64,000 bases of DNA from Enterocloster alcoholdehydrogenati (GCF_013282095.1 NZ_BLTJ01000009.1:123345-187344), one strand, 5' to 3'. Positions 54,838 to 63,494 are shown, numbered from the stretch's first letter. Numbers and translations are program-made. The notes: generated from the letters alone by a model not told the origin.

Positions 54838-55725
54838 TTATTTCTCCTCTTTTCTGCTTCCCAGCCAGGCTGCGCCTAAAAGTCCTGCCCGGTTTCCCAG
54901 AGCCGCCGGAAGAATCTTTACATCCCGAAAACTCGGCATAATACGGTCCAGCGTCCGGCATCTCACCTGTTCGGTCACATAAGGCTGCGCCATCACTCCG
55001 CCTCCTAAAATCACACAGGATGGGTTAAAAATGTGAATCAGGGTCTGAAGGCCGTTTACGATCTCATCGATCCAGCCATCCACCTCCGCCTTTACCTGAG
55101 GACGTTTTAGGGCGGCAAATATTTTTCTGCCGTCCGACAGTTCCGGATCCAGGGCTTTTACACGCGCTGCCAGGGCGGTGGTAGAGGCATACTTTTCATA
55201 ACAGCCGCTAAAGAATTCACCCTCTCTGCGTTCTTCTGGATGCACCAGAAGGCCTCCGAACTCTCCTGCTGAAAAAGCGCAGCCATGGTATACCTTTTTA
55301 TCCATCACGATTGCACCGCCCACGCCCGTACCGTAGGTCAGGCAAAGGAAATCATTTTCCTTCGCTCCGGCCCCAAAAATCCCCTCTCCAACAGCCGCGG
55401 CATTGACATCGTTTTCAACGGCCACCGGCACAGAAAAGCGTTCCTCCAGTATGCGGCGGATTTCCATTCCCGTGTAGCCTGGGATATTTTCGTTTGCATA
55501 ACGAATCACTCCCCGCTCAGAATCCACCTGACCGGCCGTGCTGATGCCGATTGCATCGTAACCGCTGTAGCCCTCTAATATCTTTACAGCCTGCTCCATC
55601 ACATAGCTGCCGCCAAGTCCGGCATTAGTAGGCGTCTCCCTTACTTCTTCCGTCTTGTCCTCTACACCCGTCCATACACCTGATTTAATGGACGTTCCTC
55701 CGATATCCAGTGCTGCTGCACGCAT
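54838..55725 (-). CDS. nanK: ROK-family kinase, probable N-acetylmannosamine kinase
   Basis: Sugar kinase of 295 residues that should phosphorylate ManNAc at C6. ATP loop: MRAAALDIGGTSIKSGVW. The central ROK part has the catalytic Asp in VAVENDVNAAAVGEGIFG (about residue 103) and CLTYGTGVGGAIVM. The zinc cluster common in ROK proteins is reduced: HGCAFSAGEFGG with only one Cys-containing turn later (FFSGCYEKYAS), so metal binding may be altered. VILGGGVMAQPY is near the end. GAGGAG lies just before ATG 55725. Located directly downstream of nanE. Confidence 0.9.
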   Translation of the reverse strand: MRAAALDIGGTSIKSGVWTGVEDKTEEVRETPTNAGLGGSYVMEQAVKILEGYSGYDAIGISTAGQVDSERGVIRYANENIPGYTGMEIRRILEERFSVPVAVENDVNAAAVGEGIFGAGAKENDFLCLTYGTGVGGAIVMDKKVYHGCAFSAGEFGGLLVHPEERREGEFFSGCYEKYASTTALAARVKALDPELSDGRKIFAALKRPQVKAEVDGWIDEIVNGLQTLIHIFNPSCVILGGGVMAQPYVTEQVRCRTLDRIMPSFRDVKILPAALGNRAGLLGAAWLGSRKEEK

Positions 55726-55843
55726 TTTTTCTCCTCTCTGCGGCACTGCCGGTATTCCCGCCGCCTCTGATCAGACGTTCTGGAAACAGCCGACAGGCCG
55801 ACTCCCATTGACAGCAGTGCCACCCTGGGCAGTTTCTCCCCCC

Positions 55844-56542
55844 CTAACGGTTCTTCACTGCCGCCATAAACCGATTGGCAATTTCTAATGGCCTGGTAAT
55901 CGCGCCGCCTACCACAATAGCAAACGCCCCGGCATCCAGCATCTTCACCGCCTGATCCGGGTAATGGATCTTGCCTTCCCCGATCACCGGTACGTCCACC
56001 GTCTCTGCCAGACGGCGCACCAGCTCATAATCCGGCCCATCTGTTTTGGGCGAGTCTTCCGTATAGCCGCTCATGGTCGTTCCCACAATATCCATTCCAA
56101 GCTTCCAGGCATTGATCCCCTCCTCGTAATTGGAAATATCTGCCATCAAAATAGCATCTGGATACTTCTGGCGCACCTCTGTCATAAATTCATTTACCGT
56201 TTTTCCGTCTCCCCGTTTCCGCAGAGTGCAGTCAAGAGCAATTACATCGCTTCCCACAGCCGCCAGCTCATCCACTTCCTTCATGGTAGGCGTGATATAG
56301 CCTTCAAATCCAGGATACTGAATCTTCACCAGGCCGATCACTGGAAGCCCCGTCTCCTCCTTGATCGCTGCCACGTCCCGGATGCTGCTGGTACGGATCG
56401 CCGGCGTTCCCGCCATCTTTGCCGCTCTGGCCATCAGATACATCACGGATTTCTCCTCCACATACAACGGCTCCCCCGGAATCGCCTGACATGAAATAAT
56501 CATCTGTCCTTTGATCCGCTCAAAAAACTCCTCCTTGTTCAT
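55844..56542 (-). CDS. nanE: N-acylglucosamine-6-phosphate 2-epimerase
   Basis: TIM-barrel epimerase of 232 residues converting ManNAc-6-P to GlcNAc-6-P, the step after NanK. Family marks are MIISCQAIPGEPLYV at the N-terminus, LPVIGLVKIQYPGFEGYITPT (catalytic Lys region), DVIALDCTLRKRGDG, ILMADISNYEEGINAWKLG, IVGTTMSGYT and VIGEGKIHYPDQAVKMLDAGAFAIVVGGAITRP (read in parts). Typical length. Strong GGAGGAGG site. First gene of the nan locus with its own promoter. The following steps (nagA, nagB) are not in the window. Confidence 0.95.
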   Translation of the reverse strand: MNKEEFFERIKGQMIISCQAIPGEPLYVEEKSVMYLMARAAKMAGTPAIRTSSIRDVAAIKEETGLPVIGLVKIQYPGFEGYITPTMKEVDELAAVGSDVIALDCTLRKRGDGKTVNEFMTEVRQKYPDAILMADISNYEEGINAWKLGMDIVGTTMSGYTEDSPKTDGPDYELVRRLAETVDVPVIGEGKIHYPDQAVKMLDAGAFAIVVGGAITRPLEIANRFMAAVKNR

Positions 56543-56566
56543 AGAACTCCTCCTCCTGTTCTCTGT

Positions 56567-56612
56567 GAAATATTTCTTCTATAACTATATCATAAAGAAA
56601 TATTTTTTTCAA
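56567..56612 (-). promoter_or_regulatory. promoter of nanE with GAAATA/TATTTC elements
   Basis: On the minus strand there is TTGAAA (56607-56612), a 17-nt spacer and TATAGT (56584-56589). A TATTTC half-site lies in the spacer (56597-56602) and a complete GAAATATTTC palindrome lies downstream of the -10 (56567-56576). These resemble the half-sites at the nan transporter promoter. Confidence 0.6.
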
Positions 56613-56787
56613 TTACAAATGTGTGGGAATATTTTTTTATTGGATCCGAACGAGAAGCACAATATTTTTTTAATTCCCATGCAACTTTTTTTGTTTCTTC
56701 TGCGTCTAAGGATTGTAAATAAAAAAGCGCAGCTGCCATTCTGTTTCAGACAGCCGCAAATACTTATCCCTATATGGAGGTTTTATT

Positions 56788-57219
56788 ATGAAGAAAAGAA
56801 ATATTGCAGCAGTTATATTGACCACCCTTGTTCTTGCAACCGGATGCGGTGCACAGTCCTCCTCTGGTACGCAGGCCTCTTCCTCTGCACAGGTATCCTC
56901 ATCTGCACAGACATCCTCTGCCGAGACGATCGCTGCCTCCGCCAAGACCGATGACGCCGGCGCTGCTTCAAAGGATACAGAAAATAAAACAGATGCACAA
57001 ACATCCACCATCACCGGTACCATTGACGATATTAAAGATTTTATGTTTACCATCACCGATGAAAAGGGCGACGCATATCCCATGTCTTTCGATGCTGCGC
57101 CTGAGGGCCTCTCTGATGTGAAGGCCGGCGATAAAGTCACCGTCACTTATACCGGTGAGCTGAGCGCAGTAGACGCCTTTACCGGAACCATCCTTTCCGT
57201 AAAGAAAGCCGCAAAATAA
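56788..57219 (+). CDS. small secreted lipoprotein, unknown function
   Basis: Lipoprotein of 143 residues. The signal VILTTLVLATGCG places the lipid Cys at about 20. A Ser/Ala/Gln-rich linker to about residue 75 is followed by a compact beta-rich domain of about 65 residues (STITGTIDDIKDFMFTITDE ... AGDKVTVTYTGELS), which looks OB- or DUF5666-like. It probably sits on the outer face of the membrane. GGAGG 7 nt upstream marks the start. It is the only plus-strand gene in this region and is monocistronic. Confidence 0.75.
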   Translation: MKKRNIAAVILTTLVLATGCGAQSSSGTQASSSAQVSSSAQTSSAETIAASAKTDDAGAASKDTENKTDAQTSTITGTIDDIKDFMFTITDEKGDAYPMSFDAAPEGLSDVKAGDKVTVTYTGELSAVDAFTGTILSVKKAAK

Positions 57220-57270
57220 TCCCGCAGGGCATCAAAACCTTTATATGTCCTGCCTGCCCTTTCACACAGA

Positions 57271-57337
57271 CAAAAAACTGCCGCTGACAGAAAAGGCCCG
57301 CTTTAAAACGTCCGTTTCCTGCCAGCGGCAGTTTTTA
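57271..57337. terminator. bidirectional terminator
   Basis: The stem AAAAACTGCCGCTG.C with G.CAGCGGCAGTTTTT (57272-57288 with 57320-57336) encloses a long loop and has A and T runs on both sides. It serves the lipoprotein gene (plus) and the converging cell-wall-binding gene (minus). Confidence 0.8.
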
Positions 57338-57365
57338 TCTCTTTTTTCTGCGGCCGCCCGCTCCC

Positions 57366-58181
57366 TTACTTATAAAGAGTCAGGCCATTCAGTAAAATCA
57401 CCGGATCATCATAATCATTATCCTTTGACAGGGAAACCTCTACTCTCACCTGATTCTGTCCGGAAACATCCACGCCAAAATAAGTAACCTTTTCATTATA
57501 ATGGATATCTCCTGACGTATATAGAACCTGATCATTATCCCCGTAAACGGTTACACGCGCCATCAGCCCGCTGTCAAACTGCGAGGAGGGGCCAAAGGAA
57601 CCGTAAAGCAGCCGATACTCTCCCTTTGTGCTGCAGAGCACATAACTTCCCTTTCCCTTTAAGCGGATGGCATTCTCCCATCGATCCCCGCCGCCGGTTC
57701 TGGCAGAAGTCAGGATAGAATACCCCTTTGTGGAAATATCACTCATATTCTGTACAAGCTGAGCGGTACTGAGATCCGGGCTGTCTGCCGGCTCTACTGC
57801 GCCCTCCCCCGGTGTCCATACACCGTCTGCGCCAATGGTTCGTCCATCAATCACTGTACTCACAGCCATAACGCCGCTTGGATACAGATAATACCACTTT
57901 CCGCTGTCATCCTTCAGCCAGCCGGTCTGCATAGCGCCGGTAGCATCCATATAATACCACTGGCCGTCTATCTGCTGCCAGCCGGTAGTTACATAGCCGT
58001 CATTGTTCAGATAATAATATTTCCCGTTATCCTCCACCCACTCATTATATGCATACTTGTTGGCCCCCCGCTGATACTTCCACTGATCATTTACATATTT
58101 CCATGTACCTGCGTAGGACGGAACTGCCAGAGCCGCACTCAGTACAGCCGCCGCTGCAATTACTCCAAAACGTCTTTTCAT
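57366..58181 (-). CDS. cell-wall-binding-repeat protein with C-terminal NPCBM-like domain
   Basis: Exported protein of 271 residues. A signal peptide (GVIAAAAVLSAALAVPSYAG) is followed by about four aromatic wall-binding repeats (WKYVNDQWKYQRGANKYAYN, GKYYYLNNDGYVTTGWQQ, GQWYYMDATGAMQTGWLK, GKWYYLYPSGVM; about 25-120). The C-terminal beta domain (about 145-271) has WENAIRLKGKGSYVLCSTKG, VTVYGDNDQVLY and YFGVDVSGQNQVRVEV. This resembles NPCBM carbohydrate-binding modules. A surface glycan-binding role is likely (inference). AAAGGAG before ATG 58181 sets the start. Confidence 0.82.
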   Translation of the reverse strand: MKRRFGVIAAAAVLSAALAVPSYAGTWKYVNDQWKYQRGANKYAYNEWVEDNGKYYYLNNDGYVTTGWQQIDGQWYYMDATGAMQTGWLKDDSGKWYYLYPSGVMAVSTVIDGRTIGADGVWTPGEGAVEPADSPDLSTAQLVQNMSDISTKGYSILTSARTGGGDRWENAIRLKGKGSYVLCSTKGEYRLLYGSFGPSSQFDSGLMARVTVYGDNDQVLYTSGDIHYNEKVTYFGVDVSGQNQVRVEVSLSKDNDYDDPVILLNGLTLYK

Positions 58182-58344
58182 GCCGCTTCTCCTTTCCAAA
58201 ACAGGCAGAGCCGCTTACAGGGGCCATGCCAGGTTGATTTCCATTATAATTCAATTATATGAATTATGCAAGAAAGCCTTGGCCAGCCCCCTGTAATTTC
58301 ATAGAATTTTCATATTTGGAGGCTGCGGATCACAAAATCCGGTT

Positions 58345-58863
58345 TCATTTCTCCCAGCTCCAAGTTCCGCAGACTGCTCCGTTTTCAATGCAGAGCAGCC
58401 TCTGGTTGCTGCTTCCCCGAAACACCAGAGTCAGGTCCTTCCTGGCCTCAACAAATTCGCCGTCCACCAGTACGTTCAGTTGTTGCAGCATCTTTTGGGT
58501 ATATTCTGTATATGCCCGTCCTCCCTGCTGCATATCCACATCATAGAGATACCCACTGTAGCACCAGATGTCCTTATTGGGATACGTCTGTCGGATCCGC
58601 TTTAACAGCCCGGCTAATACCGGCTGGTTCTCAGGCTCAAAGGGTTCTCCTCCCAGAAGGGTAAAGCCCTGTATATAAGAAGGCTTTAAAAGTTCCAGAA
58701 TCTTTTTTTCCGTTTCCTGCGTAAATGGCTTTCCATAGTCAAAATCCCAAGTCTCCGGGTTAAAGCATCCCCTGCAGTGGTGCCTGCAGCCGGATACAAA
58801 CAAAGACACCCTGACGCCTGGGCCGTTGGCAATATCACATTCCTTTATATTTCCGTAATTCAC
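58345..58863 (-). CDS. nrdG: anaerobic ribonucleotide reductase activating protein
   Basis: Radical SAM activase that installs the glycyl radical on NrdD; about 172 residues. The [4Fe-4S] motif is SGCRHHCRGCFNP (CxxxCxxC, about 25-35), followed by LLGGEPFEPENQPVL and DIWCYSGYLYD. No ATG is available. The GTG at 58863 (NYGNIKECDIANGPGVRV, the family start) has AGGGTG 6 nt upstream and is preferred to a TTG at 58917 without a site. It lies 72 bases downstream of nrdD. AdoMet and an electron donor are required. Confidence 0.92.
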   Translation of the reverse strand: MNYGNIKECDIANGPGVRVSLFVSGCRHHCRGCFNPETWDFDYGKPFTQETEKKILELLKPSYIQGFTLLGGEPFEPENQPVLAGLLKRIRQTYPNKDIWCYSGYLYDVDMQQGGRAYTEYTQKMLQQLNVLVDGEFVEARKDLTLVFRGSSNQRLLCIENGAVCGTWSWEK

Positions 58864-58935
58864 TCGTTTCACCCTACAATTTTCCTGAGTGTCTGTTTCA
58901 AGTTCTATTGGCTGCAAAAGCTTTGTGCCGCAGCC

Positions 58936-61125
58936 TTACAGATGAAGCACACGGTCGCGAATCTCCTGAGTCCGCCCCTGGTTCCAGAACTGAGTTCCGA
59001 TATATCCACAGGTCCGCCGTGCCACAAACATCCGGTTCTGATCCCTGTTTTTGCAGTTCGGGCACTCCCAGATCAGCTTGCCGGATTCATCCTCCGTAAT
59101 TACCATTTCTCCGTCGTATCCGCAGCACTCACAGTAATCGCTTTTTGTATTTAGTTCCGCGTACATGATATTGTTATAAATAAATTTCATCACAGACAGT
59201 ACCGCTGGTATATTATTCTGCATATTGGGCACTTCCACATAGCTGACTGCGCCGCCGGGAGACAGTTTCTGGAACTCAGCCTCAAACTTCAGCTTGCTGA
59301 ACGCATCGATTTTCTCAGACACATGGACATGATAGCTGTTGGTAATATAGTTTTTATCCGTTACCCCAGGAATCACTCCGAACCGTTTCTGAAGGCATTT
59401 TGCAAATTTATAGGTAGTGGACTCCATCGGGGTTCCATATACGGAATAACTGATATTCTCCGCTTCCTTCCATTCTCTGCACTTATCATTCAGCCGCTGC
59501 ATCACCTTTAAGGCAAATGGACTTGCCTCAGGATCCGTATGAGACTTTCCAAGCATACGCATACACATCTCATACAGCCCCGCATATCCCAGTGAAATAG
59601 TCGAATATCCATTGAAGAGCAGCTTATCGATCTTCTCTCCCTTCTTAAGACGGGCCAGAGCTCCATTCTGCCACAGGATCGGCGCTACATCCGAAATCGT
59701 TCCAAGCAGCCGTTCATGGCGGCATCTGAGCGCCCTGTGGCACAATTCCAGACGTTCATCCAGGATCCCCCAGAACTTATCCATATCACCCTCGCTGGAG
59801 CAGGCCACATCTACAAGGTTGATAGTTACAACCCCCTGATTAAATCTGCCGTAATACTTATGGCTTCCATCGGCATTTCTCTGGGAATCCTCAACAGTAA
59901 GGAAGGAGCGGCAGCCCATGCAGGGATATACGTCCCCCTGCTTTAACTCCTTCATAATCTTTGCAGAAATGTAATCCGGCACCATGCGCTTTGCTGTGCA
60001 CCGGGCGGCCAGCTCTGTAAGCTTCCAGTATTTGGATTCCTCGAAAATGTTGTCCTCATCCAGCACATAGATCAGCTTCGGAAATGCGGGGGTGATCCAG
60101 ACGCCCTTCTCATTCTTAACGCCCTGCATCCGCTGTACCAGGACTTCTTCAATGATCATGGCAAGATCATCTCTGGTCTGGCCCTCCGGCACTTCGTCCA
60201 GATACATAAACACGGTTACAAATGGAGCCTGGCCGTTACAGGTCATCAGGGTAATCAGCTGATACTGGATGGTCTGGATACCACTGCGGATCTCATCCCG
60301 CAGCCTGCGCTCCGTTACTCTGGAAATGATATTCTCATCCAGGGACTCACCGCACTCTTTGCGCTCTTCAATGACATTTTTGCGGATCTTCCGGCGGCTG
60401 ATATCTACAAAAGGCGCCAGATGTGCCAGGGTAAATGACTGACCGCCATACTGATTGCTGGCAACCTGAGCTACAATCTGGGTCGTCACATTGCAGGCTG
60501 TAAAAAAGCTGTGCGGCTTCTCGATCAGCGTCTCACTGATCACTGTACCATTCTGCAGCATATCCTCCAGATTGATCAGATCACAGTTATGTTCTCTCTG
60601 GGCGAAATAATCGGTATCGTGAAAATGGATAATGCCCTCCTCGTGGGCCTTTACGATTTCCTCTGGCAGGAGCACACGGCGGGATAAATCCTTGCTGACC
60701 TCGCCGGCCATATAATCTCGCTGAGTAGAGTTGATCACCGGATTCTTATTGGAATTTTCCTGGTTGACCTCCTCGTTGATATTGTCCAGCAGGGACAGGA
60801 TACCGTTGTCGGTGGTATTTGATTTACGGGTGAGTTCTCTCTTATAACGGTAGCGCACATACTTCTGAGCCACCTCGTAGCCTCTCATAGCCATAATGCC
60901 GGTCTCCACCATATCCTGAATGTCTTCTACATTCACCGCATGGGTGGAATCATGCACCTTGTTGGCAATACTGTCAGCAATGGCAATGATCTGATAATCA
61001 TTCATCTGGTGAAGCCTGTCCACCTCTGCATTTGCCTTGTGCACTGCATTTATGATCTTCTGGGAATTAAAGTCCACCTCTTCCCCGTTTCTCTTAATTA
61101 CATTTGTCTTAACATCAACACTCAT
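58936..61125 (-). CDS. nrdD: anaerobic ribonucleoside-triphosphate reductase
   Basis: Glycyl-radical enzyme making dNTPs without oxygen, 729 residues (usual size). The N-terminal ATP-cone (about 3-95: NVIKRNGEEVDFNSQKI) binds the allosteric effector. The catalytic barrel has ACNVTTQIVAQVASNQYGGQ and CMGCRSFL. Near the C-terminus are a zinc site (CECCGYDG and CPNCKN) and the glycyl radical loop RRTCGYIGTQFWN (Gly about residue 705). GAGGGATCAGG precedes the ATG. An NrdR-type box lies in the promoter region. Confidence 0.97.
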   Translation of the reverse strand: MSVDVKTNVIKRNGEEVDFNSQKIINAVHKANAEVDRLHQMNDYQIIAIADSIANKVHDSTHAVNVEDIQDMVETGIMAMRGYEVAQKYVRYRYKRELTRKSNTTDNGILSLLDNINEEVNQENSNKNPVINSTQRDYMAGEVSKDLSRRVLLPEEIVKAHEEGIIHFHDTDYFAQREHNCDLINLEDMLQNGTVISETLIEKPHSFFTACNVTTQIVAQVASNQYGGQSFTLAHLAPFVDISRRKIRKNVIEERKECGESLDENIISRVTERRLRDEIRSGIQTIQYQLITLMTCNGQAPFVTVFMYLDEVPEGQTRDDLAMIIEEVLVQRMQGVKNEKGVWITPAFPKLIYVLDEDNIFEESKYWKLTELAARCTAKRMVPDYISAKIMKELKQGDVYPCMGCRSFLTVEDSQRNADGSHKYYGRFNQGVVTINLVDVACSSEGDMDKFWGILDERLELCHRALRCRHERLLGTISDVAPILWQNGALARLKKGEKIDKLLFNGYSTISLGYAGLYEMCMRMLGKSHTDPEASPFALKVMQRLNDKCREWKEAENISYSVYGTPMESTTYKFAKCLQKRFGVIPGVTDKNYITNSYHVHVSEKIDAFSKLKFEAEFQKLSPGGAVSYVEVPNMQNNIPAVLSVMKFIYNNIMYAELNTKSDYCECCGYDGEMVITEDESGKLIWECPNCKNRDQNRMFVARRTCGYIGTQFWNQGRTQEIRDRVLHL

Positions 61126-61189
61126 CCTGATCCCTCGCTCTTATTTTCATAAAATAAGCACCCTGGCTGTCCGATTTTTCCAAAACAAC

Positions 61190-61203
61190 CACTAGATATA
61201 GTG
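61190..61203 (-). promoter_or_regulatory. NrdR-type box upstream of nrdD
   Basis: CACTAGATATAGTG is a near-perfect palindrome close to the NrdR consensus ACACTATATATAGTGT. It lies about 65 bases before nrdD, just downstream of an AT-rich -10 candidate (TATATT/TATTAT near 61210). A second box at the usual three-turn spacing is not clear. Confidence 0.68.
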
Positions 61204-61355
61204 CCAAATAATATACTACTACAAAATCCTGTGAAATGAAAGAGAAATTTGATAAAATGTTAAATTCAGACAATGGCTCCTTTAATCTCCAATAAATCGC
61301 CAAAAGCGCTGGCCCCCATCTTTTAGAGGCTGCAGCGCCCGGTTTTCCCACAAGG

Positions 61356-62741
61356 TTACAGGGAAAGCGGTTTTCTGAAAATAAAACTTCCGTCTCCCGC
61401 CTTTCCCAAAAACTGGTTATCTTTCACGATCACATTTCCCCGCAGAAGCACTCTGTCAATGGCTCCTTTAACTTTCATTCCCTCATAGGCCGTATAATCA
61501 ACTGCACTATGCATTTGGTCATGGGTCAGTACACGCTCCCTTGTCGGATCCAGGATGATCAGATCCCCATCGGCTCCTGGCTGCAGGCTGCCCTTTTGCG
61601 GATAAAGACCGTAGATTCTGGCCGGGTTGGCCGATACGACCTGTACCATCTGCTCCAGGGTGATCCGTCCTGCCATCACCCCTTCAGAAAACATCAGGCT
61701 GATTCGCTCCTCCACTCCAGGCGCACCATTGGGGCATTTTGTAAAATCATCCTTACCCAGCTGTTTTTCATTTCCGTAGTTAAATGGGCAATGATCCGTA
61801 GCCACAACCTGAATGTCCCCTTTTGCGATTCCCATCCACAGCGCTTCGCAGTCCTTTCTGGTACGCAGCGGCGGAGACATCACATATTTGAGCCCATCCT
61901 CCTGAAGATACTTGTCCTCTGTCAGCACCAGATACTGTATACAGGTTTCCACGAAAATATTCTTCTGTCCCTCACGTCTGGCTTCCTTCACTGCCTCCAG
62001 ACTTTCCCTGCAGGAGAGATGGACGATATACACCGGAGCATCCCCGGCCAGTCTGGCCAGATACAGCACACGGCGCACCGCCTCAGCCTCCGCAAGATTC
62101 GGACGGCTCTTGGCGTGATAAATAGGGGCCGTCTTTCCCTCAGCCACCAGCTTTCCTCTTAAAAACTGCACCACCGCATGATTCTCACAGTGAAATGCGG
62201 TCACGCCTCCCAGCGCCTTCATCCGTTTTAAAACCTGCAGCACCCCATCATCGTCAATTTTAAAATCATAGGTCAGGTATACCTTGACACTGGGCACGCC
62301 GTCCTTTACCATATCGCCTAATTCATCCAAGATCTCACTATTTACGTGCTGGCAGGTTCCGTGAAATCCGTAATCGACCACAGCCTTTTTGTCAGCCAGC
62401 CCATGATATTCATTCAGCTGATAATGAAGAGGACACCCCGCAGGTCCAAAAGCCATATGATCCACAATGGAAGTAGTGCCCCCGCAGGCCGCCGCCACTG
62501 TTCCGTCATAAAAATCATCCACGGCCCGGCTGGCTCCCGCCTGAAGGTCCATATGTGTATGTACGTCCACCCCTCCCGGAAGCACATATTTTCCTGCAGC
62601 ATCCACCACCTGAACACCTTCCTTTGCTAAAATGTCCAGATCTTTTCCTATCTGTGAAATCACTCCGTCCTCTATACAGATATCTCCCTGATACTGCTCT
62701 CCTGCCGAAACGATCGTTCCATTCTTAACAAAAACCTTCAT
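61356..62741 (-). CDS. hydA: dihydropyrimidinase/D-hydantoinase
   Basis: Cyclic amidohydrolase of 461 residues that opens dihydropyrimidine or hydantoin rings. The binuclear metal centre is visible: GGVDVHTHMDLQ (HxH, about 57-61), carbamylated Lys in SVKVYLTYDF (about 148) and His in FHCENH. A further His lies in YIVHLSC and the final Asp in VATDHCPFNYG (about 313). The nucleophilic amidohydrolase fold closes with a C-terminal sandwich (GDLIILDPTRER). GGAGGAG lies 6 nt before ATG 62741. No other pyrimidine- or purine-degradation genes are adjacent, so the natural substrate is open. Confidence 0.92.
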   Translation of the reverse strand: MKVFVKNGTIVSAGEQYQGDICIEDGVISQIGKDLDILAKEGVQVVDAAGKYVLPGGVDVHTHMDLQAGASRAVDDFYDGTVAAACGGTTSIVDHMAFGPAGCPLHYQLNEYHGLADKKAVVDYGFHGTCQHVNSEILDELGDMVKDGVPSVKVYLTYDFKIDDDGVLQVLKRMKALGGVTAFHCENHAVVQFLRGKLVAEGKTAPIYHAKSRPNLAEAEAVRRVLYLARLAGDAPVYIVHLSCRESLEAVKEARREGQKNIFVETCIQYLVLTEDKYLQEDGLKYVMSPPLRTRKDCEALWMGIAKGDIQVVATDHCPFNYGNEKQLGKDDFTKCPNGAPGVEERISLMFSEGVMAGRITLEQMVQVVSANPARIYGLYPQKGSLQPGADGDLIILDPTRERVLTHDQMHSAVDYTAYEGMKVKGAIDRVLLRGNVIVKDNQFLGKAGDGSFIFRKPLSL

Positions 62742-62842
62742 CCGCAACTCCTCCGTATTCCAATTCGTACAAACATTATAGCATAAAAGCTTTTACACTG
62801 CAAAATATCGGAGGATTTTATTAAATTTTCTGAAAACCATAT

Positions 62843-62892
62843 CAAAAAAACGCTGCACAGCCATATAAAATATGACTATACAACGTTTTTCA
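62843..62892 (-). terminator. terminator of the tRNA array
   Basis: The imperfect hairpin AAAACG-TTGTATAGTCATA with TATGGCTGTGCAG-CGTTTT is followed by T7 on the minus strand. It starts 3 bases after the last tRNA-Leu. Confidence 0.82.
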
Positions 62893-62894
62893 AG

Positions 62895-62975
62895 TGCGGG
62901 CAACAGGACTTGAACCTGCACGTCTTAGACACCAGAACCTAAATCTGGCGCGTCTGCCAATTCCGCCATGCCCGC
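62895..62975 (-). tRNA. tRNA-Leu (anticodon TAG)
   Basis: Acceptor GCGGGC.../GCCCGC with discriminator A, D-arm GGCGGAATTGGCAGA, anticodon stem CCAGA/TCTGG with loop TTTAGGT (TAG), a short variable arm and the T-loop GTTCAAGTC. CCA is not encoded. Reads CUA/CUN leucine codons. Confidence 0.95.
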
Positions 62976-63095
62976 AGACATAAACAACTGCATAAACGAG
63001 ATGAAACACTTTTCGCAAGGCTCACTCATGATTACAGCAATTGCCAAAGTTCCATACAAACACAGATCCTGGAAATGATTTTGCGTAAATAAAAA

Positions 63096-63180
63096 TGCGG
63101 GTGGCCGGACTTGAACCGGCACGGATGATAAGTCCGAGGGATTTTAAGTCCCTTGTGTCTGCCTATTCCACCACACCCGC
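63096..63180 (-). tRNA. tRNA-Leu (anticodon TAA)
   Basis: 85 nt with the long variable arm of a class II tRNA. Acceptor GCGGGTG/CACCCGC, anticodon stem AGGGA/TCCCT with loop CTTAAAA (TAA). CCA is not encoded. Reads UUA/UUG. Confidence 0.96.
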
Positions 63181-63190
63181 ATAATACAAA

Positions 63191-63263
63191 TGGGGCCTAT
63201 AGGGCTCGAACCTATGACCCTCTGCTTGTAAGGCAGATGCTCTCCCAGCTGAGCTAAGACCCC
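63191..63263 (-). tRNA. tRNA-Val (anticodon TAC)
   Basis: 73 nt. Acceptor GGGGTCT/AGGCCCC with discriminator A; anticodon stem TCTGC/GCAGA with loop CTTACAA (TAC); T-loop GTTCGAGCC. CCA is not encoded. Confidence 0.96.
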
Positions 63264-63301
63264 AAATTGCATATAAATTGTGCTGTATCATCAGATACAA
63301 A

Positions 63302-63375
63302 CGACCCGGAACGGGTTCGAACCGTCGACCTCCGCCGTGACAGGGCGGCGCTCTAACCAGCTGAGCCACCGGGCC
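63302..63375 (-). tRNA. tRNA-Asp (anticodon GTC)
   Basis: 74 nt. Acceptor GGCCCGG/CCGGGTC with discriminator G, the Asp identity base; anticodon stem CCGCC/GGCGG with loop CTGTCAC (GTC). CCA is not encoded. Confidence 0.96.
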
Positions 63376-63420
63376 ATATAATATTCTAAATATAGTTCTC
63401 AATGCTTTAGCTAGGAAGAG

Positions 63421-63494
63421 TGGACCTTCGGGGACTTGAACCCAGGACCGACCGGTTATGAGCCGGTTGCTCTAACCAACTGAGCTAAAGGTCC
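63421..63494 (-). tRNA. tRNA with anticodon CAT (Met elongator or lysidine-modified Ile2)
   Basis: 74 nt. Acceptor GGACCTT/AAGGTCC with discriminator A; anticodon stem ACCGG/CCGGT with loop CTCATAA (CAT). It is not the initiator, since it lacks the three G-C pairs at the base of the anticodon stem. The GGACCTT acceptor resembles Bacillus tRNA-Ile2, so it could be modified by TilS and read AUA. CCA is not encoded. Confidence 0.88.
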
